Source of the DNA: Ovis canadensis
Taxonomy: Eukaryota > Chordata > Mammalia > Artiodactyla > Bovidae
Length of the DNA: 64,000 nt
Reading direction: 5' to 3'
Assembly: GCF_042477335.2 (NCBI RefSeq)
Contig: NC_091262.1
Span: 40,459,001-40,523,000, forward strand
Positions 9,624 to 22,036 of the stretch are shown in pieces. Under the pieces are notes generated by a model, which did not search any database, was not told where the DNA came from, and was given only the letters and a program-made list of their open reading frames with translations. A program made the translations under genes and the position numbers. Numbering within the stretch: the stretch's first letter is position 1; the number at the start of each line of letters is the position of its first letter.

Positions 9624-10020
9624 AAAATAAGTACTGAGATCTAGGATCCCCAGACACCTAACACCAATCACGCCTGACTATTTTCTGATTTATGTTTTTT
9701 TAAATTATTTTATTTTTAATCTTATTGGTATATAATTTTATTTTATTGCTTTTTATTTTATTATATATTTTATTTTTATTCTTTTATTATTTATTTATAT
9801 TGACTAATTTACATTCTAGCACATAAATCAGTCAGTAGCTACAGATATTAGAGAATTAGTTAAATAAAATTATATATATAATAAAATAAAAATAAAATAA
9901 ATTAAAATTATATAACAATAAAATAAGATTAAAAATAAAATCAAATAATAAAACATAAGTCAGAAAATAGGTGTGATTGGTGTTAGGTGTCTGGGGAGTC
10001 TAGATCTCAGTACTTATTTT
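9624..10020. repeat. 397-bp near-palindrome with AT-rich centre
   Basis: The left arm (9624-9809) begins AAAATAAGTACTGAGATCTA, and the right arm (9853-10020) ends with its near reverse complement, TAGATCTCAGTACTTATTTT. The outer 75 bp or so of complex sequence (including CCCCAGACACCTAACACCAA versus TTGGTGTTAGGTGTCTGGGG) pairs with few mismatches or short indels. The inner A/T-rich parts also pair in register, leaving a spacer of about 43 bp. No transposase frame. I saw no clear target-site duplication and do not recognise the family. Confidence 0.9.
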
Positions 10021-10630
10021 TTTTCCCCTACAGAATTCTGGAAAGTACATCCAAAGGTCATTAACCATCAGGGAAATGGGGTAGAGAATTTATCTGTGAA
10101 AGCAACCTTCACTTCCATGTAGGGCTTCCTGGTAAATCAGACTACAGAAAATTCCAGATCTTAGAAACTGAAGACACAGGTATAACTGTCATGCTATGAC
10201 AGGCCCTGCACACAGGCCTCCCTCAAAATACACTAGCTTCAGGTGAACAGAGACAGTCCAGAGGGAGGGAGGGCAGGTAGGGATGGGGGGTGGATATGAG
10301 AGTGGATAGGCGAGACCCTGCCCAGGTGGTTTTACTGTATGAGCACAAAGTATACCAGAGAGAAAGAGGACTTGGTGGGTAAGGAGAGTGACCTGTTGCC
10401 CCGTGACCCTGCTCCGTAATGAACCACAGGCCAATAGATGTCACTCTCATGCATCACCTGTGGAGAATGACTAAATCTGGGGGAAAGAGAGTAGGGGTAA
10501 ATTTTCCAGATACAAATTTCTCTCCTTTAGAAGAGACATTGAAATGAACATAGTAAGGAAGATGTTTAGCTATGTGTTAGAAAGAATGCCTGAGAATTAA
10601 TTGGCCCACCTATGACTACAGACCCCCCCA
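10021..10630. other. Intergenic, no feature recognised
   Basis: Single-copy-looking DNA with a purine-rich patch (about 10250-10300). No supportable frame. Confidence 0.35.
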
Positions 10631-10850
10631 GGGGCCTTCCCTGGTGGCTCAGTGGTAAGGAATCTGCTTGCCAATGTAGGAGATGCAAGAGACGTGGGTT
10701 CAACCCCTGGGTTATGAACATGCCCTGGAGAAGGAAATGGCAACCCACTCCGGTATTCTTGCCTGGGAAATCTCATGACAGAGGAGCCTGGTGAGCTACA
10801 GTCCAAGGAGTCACAAAGAGTCTGACACAACTGAACACGCATGCACACAC
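10631..10850 (+). mobile_element. Bov-tA SINE
   Basis: CTTCCCTGGTGGCTCAGTGG head, GGGTTCAACCCCTGGG box, body to CTGACACAACTGAACACGC. Confidence 0.85.
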
Positions 10851-10934
10851 AAGGACTATTATGATCACAAAAACAAAACAAGAACACTGCTTCAAAGGTT
10901 AAGATACATTGGGGCAGGGAATGCCCCTTACTGA

Positions 10935-10950
10935 CCACCAGGTGGCACTG
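10935..10950 (+). promoter_or_regulatory. Candidate CTCF site
   Basis: CCACCAGGTGGCACTG, preceded by CTGA, agrees closely with the CTCF core CCASYAGRKGGCRS. It is outside any recognised SINE and lies between MESD and TLNRD1. Binding is inferred. Confidence 0.5.
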
Positions 10951-11019
10951 TAGACCAAACACAGCTTGGTTGTTAGTCTATCAAGTCTGCAGTGTCAGTG
11001 TTCCATATCAAACCTGGTA

Positions 11020-11582
11020 GGGCTAGATACATACAGTGGAAAATTATTCAGTCTTGTAAGGAAAGAAAAGGGACTTTCCTGGTGGTCCAGTGACTAAGAC
11101 TCTAAGCTCCCAATGCAGGGGGCCCAGGTTCAATCCCTGGTCAGGGAAGTAGATCCCTTATGCTGCAACTAAGACCTGATGCAAATAAATAAATAAATAT
11201 CTTTAAAAATAATAATTTAAAAAGGGGAGAAAATTCTGACTCATGTGACAGTATCAGTGAACCATGAAGGCATTATTCTAAGTGAGATAAGCCAGACAGA
11301 AAAGGAAAAATATTACAGGATTCCACTTAAATAAAGTACTTAGAATAGTCACACTTATAGAAATGCAAAGTAGAATAGTGACTTCCAGGGGAATGAGAAG
11401 TTATTGTGGAGTGGTACAGAATTCAGTTTGAGATGTCAGATTTTTCTGAAGACAGATGGTGGTGATGGTTACACAGCAAAGTGAATATACTTAACACCGT
11501 GGAACTGTGGCTAGGTTCACAAAAATGACTGAGATGGTAAATTTTATGTTATAAATATCTTCCCACAATTAAAAAAAAAAAA
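11020..11582 (+). mobile_element. L1 3'-end remnant interrupted by CHR SINE
   Basis: GTGGAAAATTATTCAGTCTT (left part) continues after 11225 with TTCTGACTCATGTGACAGTA, AGTGAGATAAGCCAGACAGA, GTGGTGATGGTTACACAGCA and TGGTAAATTTTATGTTATAA, ending in an A-tract. This is the conserved order of older mammalian L1 3' ends. Confidence 0.8.
11070..11225 (+). mobile_element. CHR SINE inside L1
   Basis: GGGACTTTCCTGGTGGTCCA head, GGTTCAATCCCTGGTCAGGG box, and an AAATAAATAAATAAAT tail. Confidence 0.85.
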
Positions 11583-11607
11583 ACAGAAGCTCACACTGGT
11601 GTCTTTG

Positions 11608-11732
11608 TGTGCTCAGCCACTCAGTTGTGTCTGACTCTTTGTGACCTCACGACTATAGCCTGCCAGGCTCCTCCGTCCGTGGAAATTTCCAGGCAAGAAT
11701 ACTGGAGTGGGGTTGCTATTTCCTTCTCCAGT
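11608..11732 (-). mobile_element. Bov-A body fragment
   Basis: CTCAGCCACTCAGTTGTGTC to TATTTCCTTCTCCAG; no tRNA head follows. Confidence 0.75.
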
Positions 11733-12092
11733 TGTCTTATACCTGCTGAAAGTCCAGGAGGCGGATGTACCTACTAGAACAGGTAAAGAAGGAAGAAAAG
11801 CATGTTTCCAACAATCTTGCCGCTCCTGACCTTAGCTTCCTCCCCAAATCCTGAGTCAGCTTTCTATTTGCATCTTGTTCGCTCACTTATTTATTAAATG
11901 CCTACTAAGTGTTGGCCTTGAGCCAGGCACTGAGAAGACATTCTGCAGGGGCTAAGCCATTTTCTGCCCAGCTCCAGCTTCCTCTTGTCTATCCCAGTTG
12001 CTTTCCCTTAGCCAGTCCTTCAGCCCAAATCTTTTCAGCTTTCGTCTGTTTTCAGTTTAATGAAAAATACTTTGGTTCACATCATATTTTAA
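11733..12092. other. Intergenic, no feature recognised
   Basis: Includes TTGGCCTTGAGCCAGGCACT (about 11911-11930), which resembles an L2/MIR core; too short to assign. Confidence 0.35.
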
Positions 12093-12226
12093 TTAAAAAA
12101 ATTTTTTTTTTAATTTTGGCTACACCATGCAGTATGTGAAATCTTAGTTTTCCAGACAGGGATTGAACCCACACCCCCTACATGGAAGCACAGAGTCTTA
12201 AGCACTGGACCACCAGGGAAGTCCCT
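12093..12226 (-). mobile_element. CHR SINE
   Basis: TTTTGGCTACACCATGCAGT start and CTGGACCACCAGGGAAGTCC end, on the reverse strand. Confidence 0.85.
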
Positions 12227-12282
12227 TGTTAAAAAAAATTTTTTTTTAATTGTTTTGGCATATTTTAATTTTAAAAGAAGGC

Positions 12283-12480
12283 GTTCCCTGGTGGTGTAGT
12301 GGTAAGGAATCCATCCACCTGCCAATGCAGGAGACATGGGTTCGATCCCTGGGTCGGGAAGATCACCTGGAGAATGAAATGGCAACTTGCTCCAGTATTC
12401 TTGCCTGGGAAATCCCATGGACAGAGGAACTTGGTGGGCTACAGTCCACGGGGTCGCAGAGTGTGACAGGACTTAGCCCT
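12283..12480 (+). mobile_element. Bov-tA SINE
   Basis: CGTTCCCTGGTGGTGTAGTG head; GGGTTCGATCCCTGGG box intact. Confidence 0.85.
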
Positions 12481-12949
12481 AAACAACAATAAAATTTTTA
12501 ATGAGGATTAGAAATAATGGGTGGAGTTTTCTAAAGAAAATGCTCTTATTGCAGAGAATCCAGGGGCAGTCACAGCCTTCCTCTGTTAATCAAGTTAGAT
12601 GAAAATATGCTACAGCAACAAACAACCCTTGGATCTCAGTGGCTCCACAGTGAGTTTCCTTTTTGCTCACGTGACCTGTTCAACCCAGTTAGTAGAGGGG
12701 GTTTGCTCCACGGTCACCAAAGCTTATGGTAGTTGCACCATCTAGGACACAGTTTCCTGATCAGTGACAGCAGGGGAAGAGAGTGGAGAATTAGATTGGC
12801 TTTCCCCAGCCTCCATCTGAGACAACCCACATCTCTACCATTGACATCTCAAGGCTCAGGACTGATCACATGGTCCCATCGAATGTAACTGGACTGTTTG
12901 GTGAACAGTAGTACTCTATTCTAGTTTCTTTCTAAATCTCCCTATGTGT
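12481..12949. other. Intergenic, no feature recognised
   Basis: Contains TACAGCAACAAACAACCCTTGG and downstream text that may be an old repeat; unassigned. Confidence 0.35.
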
Positions 12950-13067
12950 TTATTTTGACCACACCATGTGGCATGCGGGATCTTAGTTCCCCAACCTGGG
13001 ATGGAACCCATGCCTCCTGCATTGGCAGTGGGGCGTCTTAACCCCTGGACCACCAGGGAAGTCCCCC
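12950..13067 (-). mobile_element. CHR SINE
   Basis: TTTTGACCACACCATGTGGC to CCTGGACCACCAGGGAAGTC on the reverse strand. Confidence 0.85.
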
Positions 13068-13835
13068 TAGTTTTTTGATTCTGCTTTCACTATAAGAATA
13101 GTGTAGTCATGATGACCTGTTTTCCTTGTTGCCCTTTTTGGACTCTACTCTTCAGAAGAGGTCAAGCCCTCACATTATTTTGTAACTGTGCCTGCCACGG
13201 GGCCTGGCATGTGGTAGGTGCCCTTTGTTTGTAGAGAGATAAAAGATGGCAGAAAGTAAAGGGGACCCAGAGGAAGGTAGGGTCAGTACTGGGAAGGATT
13301 TGTTTAGGAAGAGGTGCCATATCTGATAAATGAAGCCAGGAGGGCCAAGAAACCAATTTCATCTGATTTTAAGAGCTAAACCAAATGTCACTGAGTATAG
13401 TGGGATGTTTTATGTGTCACAGATCATTGTTGGGGTTCAGAAATTCCAACAACGACAACCAAAGAGAGTGCACATGTAGAAGCAAAGTAGGACCCTAGGC
13501 AGCACCAAGTGGCTTTGGAAAAAAATCCTCTGACTTCAGAGGAGTTTTATGAATAAAAAAAACTGGATGTGAAGGGTATGGTCTGACTTTCTGAGAAGTT
13601 TTCAGAACTAACTAAAACCAGGGTGCTATTCCTAGGTTACCTGCAAAGACCTTGATTTATCCAACTGTTTTTCTCTGGTAGAGAAATAAAAAGGATCAAC
13701 CCTACAGAATCACTGCTAGTTTAGAAAATGAGCAGTGTTATAGGCCTCAGTTTGCAAAATAAATAGAATGAAGAAGAAATACAAGGACCCTTTAAGTTAT
13801 AAGCAGGGTGACCATTCAAGTTTGTCTCTGTTGTT
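13068..13835. other. Intergenic, short L2/MIR-like piece
   Basis: GGGCCTGGCATGTGGTAGGT (about 13200-13219) resembles a LINE2/MIR tail. Otherwise unassigned and non-coding. Confidence 0.4.
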
Positions 13836-14108
13836 ACTGCTACTGCTACTGCTAAGTCACTTCAGTCATGTCCAACTCTGTGCGACCCCAGAGACAGCAG
13901 CCCACCAGACTCCCCCGTCCCTGGGATTCTCCAGGCAAGAACACTGGAGTGGGTTGCCATTTCCTTCTCCAATGTATGAAAGTGAAAAGTGAAAGGGAAG
14001 TCGCTCAGTGGTGTCTGACTCTTCGCGACCCCGTGGACTGCAGCCTTCCAGGCTCCTCTGTCCATGGGATTTTCCAGGCAAGAGTACTAGAGTGGGGTGC
14101 CTTCTCTG
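13836..14108 (-). mobile_element. BOV-A2 dimeric SINE
   Basis: Reversed dimer starting CTGCTACTGCTACTGCTAAG. A CTGTTGTTACTG direct repeat lies at both edges, giving a 12-bp target duplication. Confidence 0.9.
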
Positions 14109-14989
14109 CTGTTGTTACTGGTTAGTTTATTAGTAACACATCTCACAGTTAGTCTCAAAACTGCTTCTGTTTGGACAATAAATTGCAAGGTCATCCATCC
14201 CAGTTACAAGTGACAACTGGCTGGAAAAAGGTGACACTAGGTTCTAGAAAGGGGCAGAAGAACAAACATTTCCATTGGCTGAAAACACCCAGCTTGTGCT
14301 GTGCTGGGCACCTAGATGGCCTATTTCAGGGCTAAGAAGTGGGGGGACCCCTGGAATCCTGGCGGGTTTGGGGAATGAGGAAAGCCTGGATGCTTCTAGC
14401 ACTTCCTGAAGAGCAAGGGCTGGGTCAAATGAGAAAGAGGTCGGCGGTTGGCTTCTTGCCATCGCATTTGCTATCTTCCTGACCTTGGGAAGGCACGTGA
14501 GGCATCTGACCAACACTTTCCTAGTCTGTAAAATGGGGGTGTTTACCTCCGAAGGCTGCTTCTCTTATTTAACTGTTGGTCACTATTCTTTCATTATGCA
14601 GCTGACGACACATAAGTTATGGGAGGGCAGACTGTGCCAGTACAGGCTCATAATTCTCAGAGCTACATTATGAGCCAAGTACTCAGGCAGTCAGTGCACA
14701 GTATCTAATTTCCAAAGGAGAAAACGGAGACTTGGAGAGAGAACTTGTATAAGGTCACACAACTCATACATGGCTGGGGAAGACTGACCCCAGGAAAAAA
14801 AAATCTGGTTCAAAGCTCACGCTCTAACTATATAAAGGCTATTGAGCTGAAGGGAGGAAGCCGCCAGCGGCCAGCTCTGCTCTTCCCAGACTCCCATCTC
14901 CAGGGCTCTTTGCTCACCCGCACAGTCCCTCCAGGATCGCACCCTGGAAGAGGAGCAAACACAACAAAGGGCGGAGGAGAGCCTGGCCG
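14109..14989. other. TLNRD1 upstream flank with MIR remnants
   Basis: About 14465-14560 (GACCTTGGGAAGGCACGTGA, AGTCTGTAAAATGGGGGTGT) and 14655-14800 (AGAAAACGGAGACTTGGAGA, AAGGTCACACAACTCATACA) are MIR-like. An isolated TATATAAAGG is at 14829-14838. No exon supported. Confidence 0.5.
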
Positions 14990-15099
14990 ACCGATCGACA
15001 GCCCACAAAACGCGATGACTGGACCCCAGCACACCACTCGGCGATGGTGCCAAGCGTCCTCCCTTCGGTCCAGAAAACAGGCCACCTTTGAGACTTGCT

Positions 15100-15480
15100 C
15101 CCTGGGCGGGGAGGAAGCGCGGAGCCCCCGGGTCGGGCTTAGAGCTTACGTAAGCCCAACCGGCGGCTGCGCCCGGGTCTCCCAAGGGTGGGCGCTGAGC
15201 CCCCGGCCCGGACGGGCCTCCCTCCGGCCCGCTCCCCTGCATCTCAGCCGGGGACCACCGGCCCGGCGCCCGCGGAGTCAGCGCTGGGCGGGGGCGTCCT
15301 CCCGCAGCCACCCAGCTTCCCGGGGGAGGAGCAGCGCATCGCGCAAGCATCCGGGAGCGGCGGAGGGGGCGGGAGGAAGGGCGAGAGGAGGAAGCGGGAT
15401 TTAAACGAAAGGCGGTGACGCCACACAAAAGATTTCTATAGGCTCCAGGGAGGTTACGGCCGAGGCGGCGGTGGCGAGCC
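15100..15480 (+). promoter_or_regulatory. TLNRD1: Probable TLNRD1 promoter region
   Basis: CpG-dense, TATA-less DNA with GGGCGGGG/GGGGGCGGG GC boxes (about 15102-15111 and 15366-15374) and the palindrome at 15144-15155. Placement is inferred from composition; transcription start sites were not determinable. Confidence 0.45.
15144..15155. promoter_or_regulatory. GCTTACGTAAGC palindrome, PAR-bZIP/NFIL3-type site
   Basis: A perfect 12-bp palindrome centred on TTACGTAA, the D-box half-site pair bound by DBP/TEF/HLF and NFIL3 (also close to CREB/ATF sites). Confidence 0.5.
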
Positions 15481-16376
15481 CGGGGGCGAGGCGCGGACGG
15501 GAAGAGGAAAAGCTTCCAGCGGCCCCGGCGGGCGAGCGGACGGCGGTGCACCCACGGCCGTGCCCCGAGGTGAAGCCGCGCGGGGAGAGGAAGCGGGTGT
15601 TTTCCCCTCTGCCTTTCGGCCCCCGCCCTTCCTTTCAGTTTCTCCCGGTTCGCTCGGAAGTTGGAGGTTGACAAAAATGGCAGGAGCCGGGGCCCGGGCG
15701 GGTCTCTGCAGCGCCGCAGGGACCTTCTGAGTTGACCGGGCCGCCAGGGAGACGCGCACGGCGGCGTCCGATGCTCAGGGCCCGCGGTCCCGGGAGAGCT
15801 CAGCCGCTGCGGGCCCGAGGCGGGGAGGAGGCGACGGGGATGGACTCGCGCCGACAGCCTGCGGCGGGCCGTGGGGCGCGCGGTCCGGGAGGGCGTGCCG
15901 CCTCGGCTCCAGGCCGCGCTCTGTGAACCGGCGAGGCGGGAAGGGGCCGCCGCGGCGCCCGGCACGCCCGGGCGTGGCGGGCGGGCGAGAGCGCGAGCGG
16001 GGCGGCCGCTGTGCGCAATCAGTGCAGGCTCCCGCCCGACTGACTCGGCCGCGCCAGCACCGGCCACACCCTCGGCCCTGCTGCCGCCGCTTCCCGAGAG
16101 CGGGAGGCAGGAGATGCCCACGGGGAGGCCGTGCGTCCCCGAGGGCCAGCCCCGGCCGCCGTCGCGGGGAAGTGCCGCCCGGCGGGGTCTGGACGCCTGA
16201 AGCCCACGTGCGCCGCCGAGCCCGAGGTGGCTGACAGCAGAGCCTGCCGGAGCCGCCGCCCGCGCTCCTCCCCGAGGAAAGGATTTTTATTTCAAAGAAA
16301 GGAAGGAAGGACAACTCCCAGCTTCCCTCTCCCGCCCCCCCCTGCCCCGGCAGTCGGACCGGGCCATGCCCAGGAA

Positions 16377-16411
16377 GGCGGCGGCGGCGGCAGCAGCAGC
16401 AGCAGCAGCCC
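16377..16411 (+). repeat. TLNRD1: (GGC)n(AGC)n triplet tract
   Basis: About four GGC units run directly into six AGC units, upstream of the TLNRD1 start in presumed 5' UTR. Confidence 0.9.
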
Positions 16412-16480
16412 AGCGGAAGGGACTTTCCTGGCACTCTGGCGACGAGGAGCGCAGTCTGTGAGTTTGCTCTGCCCCGGTTC

Positions 16481-17846
<1,366 letters not shown>

Positions 17847-18525
17847 CACCACCCTCCCCCCATCCTCACCCTCATCCCCTCCCTGTTCCATCCCCCCAAC
17901 CCACTCCCAGGCTAAAGGAAGATAACATATTCTCTGCCCTTTTCCATTTATACCAAAGAAATCAACGGTGAAGCTTGCCCCCTACCCCCCGCCCCGTTAA
18001 ATGCTCATGAGGAATCTTCCAGAAGGCAGGGACATGCATACATGCCATTTATGCACGCACTCTGAGGGCCCCGTGCCCCACCAGCCCAAGCACAGTAGGG
18101 ACCAGCAGGTGGAAGATGTGACGTCTGTTGGTTGCGGTGTTAACCCCCGCCCCCTACCCCAGCTCCCCTTCCGGGACTCCTCAACTAAATTTTATTATTA
18201 ATTGGGCAGGAAGGAGGTCATGGGTTCATTTCTTTTTTGGTCTTTTATTTTCTTCCCTAATTAAAAGAAAGGTTACCTCAGTTTTCACTCCTTAGACATG
18301 GATGTAGCTACCTTTTGTTTGTATGTTGTTATTTTTTTAAGCAGTCGTGATGGATTAGGCGTATACTTGGTGTGGAAAGAGTATGACTTTGCCATGTGAT
18401 TTGCAAATGGGGGGAGAAAGCTACTGTGAGTGTGTGTTTTATTTTTTAATTTACACTATAGAGTGATTCCCCCCCACCCCATGTCAAGTTTTTACCTTGC
18501 ATGTACTGGAGTATTTATTTCATCT

Positions 18526-18531
18526 ATTAAA
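18526..18531 (+). terminator. TLNRD1: Candidate poly(A) signal ATTAAA
   Basis: ATTAAA about 680 nt after the stop is followed within 30-50 nt by GT/T-rich ATGATTGTTGATTTTTC, a plausible downstream element. Confidence 0.35.
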
Positions 18532-20025
18532 ATGTTATGTTTCTCAGATGACTTTCTGCAATGATTGTTGATTTTTCAATAATTGTAATGTTGCAGGCTG
18601 CCTGTCATTCCTGGAAATGCACCCTAGAAAGGTTTCGCTTCACTAGTAGTGAGGTGGGTCTCCTTTATGCTTGTTCCTGAAGAGTTAACTTATTTGAACA
18701 GCCTGGGATTAAAGAGAGAACTGTTTGTAAAAAGAAAACTCTCCCCTTGTAAAGGCAGGGGACACATACAGTGGTTAGATTACCTATAGTGCTAGAGTGG
18801 CTGTTTGGGCTTTGTTTTTTTTCTGTCTTGCTTCTAGTTTCTCCCGGAAAGTAATTTTGCATCCATTGTCCCCTTCTCGTCTTTCTGTCCTAATGAACAG
18901 GGCTCAGGCTAACTGCAGTCTGATTTGTATTCCACGTGTCTTTTTCAGATTAAGGCTCTTGCTAGTCCCATGTGGAATGGCATGTACAGGAATCTGTGTA
19001 TGGACCTGCAAAAGTACTGTAAATCAAATGAGAGTATGTAGATAGGTCTGTTCAGACAAGAACCAATTACTGTTGATTTTAGAAAACCAGACAAATGTAG
19101 ACTGTTCTAGAGTGTTCAGTGGAGGGGGAAGTATTCTGAAAAGTGTGATAATAACTTTCTAGACCCAGGGCATGATGGCAGGCGAAGGGGTTATCTTTGT
19201 GACCTTGGTCTAAGATACGCCCCGGTTGCATGTATGTTGGATGCTTTGTTCAGTGAAATCTGGAATTCCTTTAAGGTAGCGGGTCGTTTCTGCAGACAGT
19301 TTTAAGAAAAAAATATCGGGGGAGAGGTATATGGTTTCACTGAACCTAGCTAAGTTTTGAACATTTTCCCACTGAAAAAACAACTAATGGATTTGCTGTG
19401 CCTATCCTCAGAGAGTTACGTGGATAAAACTAGTACATGCTTTAAATTTGCTCAGTTTCTTTATATTTTTTTCTTGGGATTTGTTGTGCCTAATCCTTTG
19501 CAGTTGCCACAGAGCTGAAAAGAAAAAGATTTTTCCACTGTGATATGTTAGAGAGAGGAAAGTTGTAGTGATTGTTTTTAACTTGAATGACTATATTTAT
19601 TACAAGAACATTGTATTCAGCATGTAGAACCTCCTTAAATCTTTGTTGGGTTATTTCACTCCTTGAGCTTCTCTGAAGTAAAGTGGTCGAGTGTATACAT
19701 TTTTAAAAACGGTCAAGGGAGCTGTTCTTTTTCTTTCTTAGATCCTGGTAGATTTAAATTTCTGAAGTCTATAAAAGATGAAAATGACCTTGAATGTTTA
19801 TTCTTCTCCCCTGGCCCTTCTTTAAGTCTGGATTGGTCAGGTTCAGGAAGCATTTAAGGGGAGAAAACCTACCAAACCTATGTGCCAGTGACAGTCCTGC
19901 TTGCATATAGGAATTTTTACTTATTTTTATTCGTTGGATTTCCATAAGTAATGCTGACATTTATAATTGCATGTTTCCTTTAGCCTGTGCAGATCACAAA
20001 GAGTCAACTGAATGGAACATAGTAA

Positions 20026-20031
20026 AATAAA
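20026..20031 (+). terminator. TLNRD1: Candidate distal poly(A) signal AATAAA
   Basis: First canonical AATAAA after the stop (in AGTAAAATAAAACC), about 2.2 kb downstream; only a weak GT-rich element follows. Confidence 0.3.
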
Positions 20032-20532
20032 ACCAGAGCCAGAAATCTGCAAATTTGGTATCTGATTAGGAAAAAAAGAATTGCCAATTGTTCCTTGGAC
20101 TCATTCCTTGCAGAAGCAATTTTCAGGACAGTGCAAGCCAAAAAAAAAAAAAAAACAAGCCCCACTTTCCCTATCTACTTGGATGCAATTAACTAGCTAG
20201 TCACCAAATTAATTTTGAAACTTCTTTTCCTCTTAGCCAAGTGACCATTGCTTTTAACGTTTCTGTGTATTAAAGATTTTTGGACTTGTAGTTGAGAAAT
20301 CTGTCGACTTAAATTGATCAAAGATTCCGTTGTGTGTTGACCTCTTTTTTTCTCCATCTCTAAGATAAAGTTTAGGATTTGTCATCCAGCAGGTGGCTTG
20401 AAGTGAATTCCACTTGTATTTTTTCAACAGGCTTCAGGAAAGTAGAGTGAGAAATGCACAGTATCTCTGTGTGTCTGTATCACTTGCTTAGCTGGGCGCA
20501 AGTCTTTGATATTTTAACTTTCTCCTGATATA

Positions 20533-20748
20533 GTGCTGTTGTTCTTTAGTTGTTAAGTTGTGTCCAACTCTCTTGCAACCCCATGGACTGTAAGCCTGCT
20601 GGGCTCCTCTGCTCGTGGGATTTCCCAGGCAAGAATACTGCAGTGGGTTGCCATTTCCTTCTCTAGGAGACTGTCCTGACCCAGGGATCAAACCTGAATC
20701 TCCCGCTTGGCAAGCAGATTCTTTACCACTGAGCCACTTGGGAAGCCC
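20533..20748 (-). mobile_element. Bov-tA SINE
   Basis: GTTGTTCTTTAGTTGTTAAG start; head CACTGAGCCACTTGGGAAGC. It is the first repeat after TLNRD1. Confidence 0.85.
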
Positions 20749-22036
20749 ACTTCTCCCAATGTACCAAGCAGCTAAACTTGTTTTTTAAATAGCCCTGATT
20801 TTGTGAAAGCATCTGAGACCTATTTCATTGGGTTTAATAAGGGCAGCAGAGATACTGGTTCCAGGAATAAAATCACAGTGGCCTGATTTTTTTTTTTTTC
20901 CCCAGATTAAACCACCCTAAAGTTAATTTAGACAGCTATCCTTGGGCTCTTCTGACTTCCAAGGGCAGGTTTTCTTAAACACGGGCTTAATGGGCACCAT
21001 CCTGGCTGAGAATGTTGGAAACCTTCCTTTGAATGGTCCTAAGAGAAGGAAATGATTGTGGCACTGTTCTCAGAACAGAAGCCATTATTTATGACAGTCA
21101 ACCGAAGTAAATGGGACAAAAGGCTTTCAAACACAAGACTTCACTAGAAAAAAAGCATAGCTCTGTCTTTCCATGGTTGTTTAAGCTTGGTCTTTTTCTA
21201 TTACTCTTTCTGGGTTGATGTTAGGAAATGCAAAAATTACGTGTTTATGTGTTTCGAACTCCAACCTCATCTCCACCCCAGTGTTTTTTGTTTTTTTTTT
21301 TCAGTCACATTTCTAAAAGGAAGCATCATTTAAAACTGATTGGTTGTTTTGCAGATACTTTTTTTTTTTAAGCTGGCATAGGGATCTAAAGTTTGAAGCA
21401 GCTAATTTTAACAGAAACACCTGTTTTGGTTTTTTTTTTCCAGAATGAATGTGACTATGGTAACATGCAGATCAGGCAGAGGATTTGAAAAATGCCTGCC
21501 AAAGCCTCTTCTGAGCTTTGCTTAGTAAACAGAGAGGAGTTAGAGAAGAAATCTGTGAAGCCCTAAGTGGTACTTTCACCATCAGGCCATCCCCTGGCCT
21601 GTCTAAGCATCCCCGTGGGTGCTTAGAATTCTAACTCCTGGAAGAGCCATGAAGGAACCCACCTCGGGTTCCAGGATGGACACAGGTACCTGTGTTCCCT
21701 ACAGGAAAAATCTTGTCTTGATTGAAAAAAAAAATTTTTTTTCTTTTTTTGCATGACTATGTGTGAAATGAATTGGCTTCTTTTATTGAAAGCAGGGTTT
21801 TTATTTGGGTAGGTGAGTTGTCTGGTTCCACTCAGTGGTCAGAGGTTCAAAGATTGGATTGATCTGATGCTGCAGGGGGAAAAGTGTTACTTGTATCTAT
21901 GATTGGGGTTGATTTAATTGAACTGTAAAGCCCCTTCAGGTCAGGGATTGTCATACTTGCACATACATGTGCAGGTTTTCATTTTTATTTTTTAAGTGAA
22001 TGTGTGTCAAGATACCTGCCTCAAGTATAGCCAAGT
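20749..22036. other. Repeat-poor stretch, no gene
   Basis: Single-copy-looking DNA with several T-tracts (about 20889-20899, 21292-21301, 21360-21369) and an A9-T8 run near 21726-21742. A further AATAAA occurs near 20866. No exon supported. Confidence 0.45.

Larger units (their letters stand above)
17847..20532 (+). other. TLNRD1: Probable long TLNRD1 3' UTR and flank, repeat-free
   Basis: No SINE, LINE or coding frame is recognisable for about 2.7 kb after the stop, in contrast with the SINE-dense surroundings. AT-rich, T-tract-containing sequence of 3'-UTR character follows a C-rich segment (17850-18000). Exact transcript end unknown. Confidence 0.5.

Noticed and set aside
14829-14838. TATATAAAGG as the TLNRD1 TATA box
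   Set aside because: It lies in or beside a MIR remnant, upstream of the CpG island, and island promoters usually lack TATA.
14817-16121. 434-codon minus-strand frame across the CpG island
   Set aside because: Arises from stop-poor GC-rich DNA; Arg/Pro/Gly-rich, no domain, and it competes with other long frames on both strands.
21726-21742. A-tract/T-tract palindrome
   Set aside because: Short homopolymer junctions like this (also near 42870) are common in AT-rich DNA and need no special explanation.
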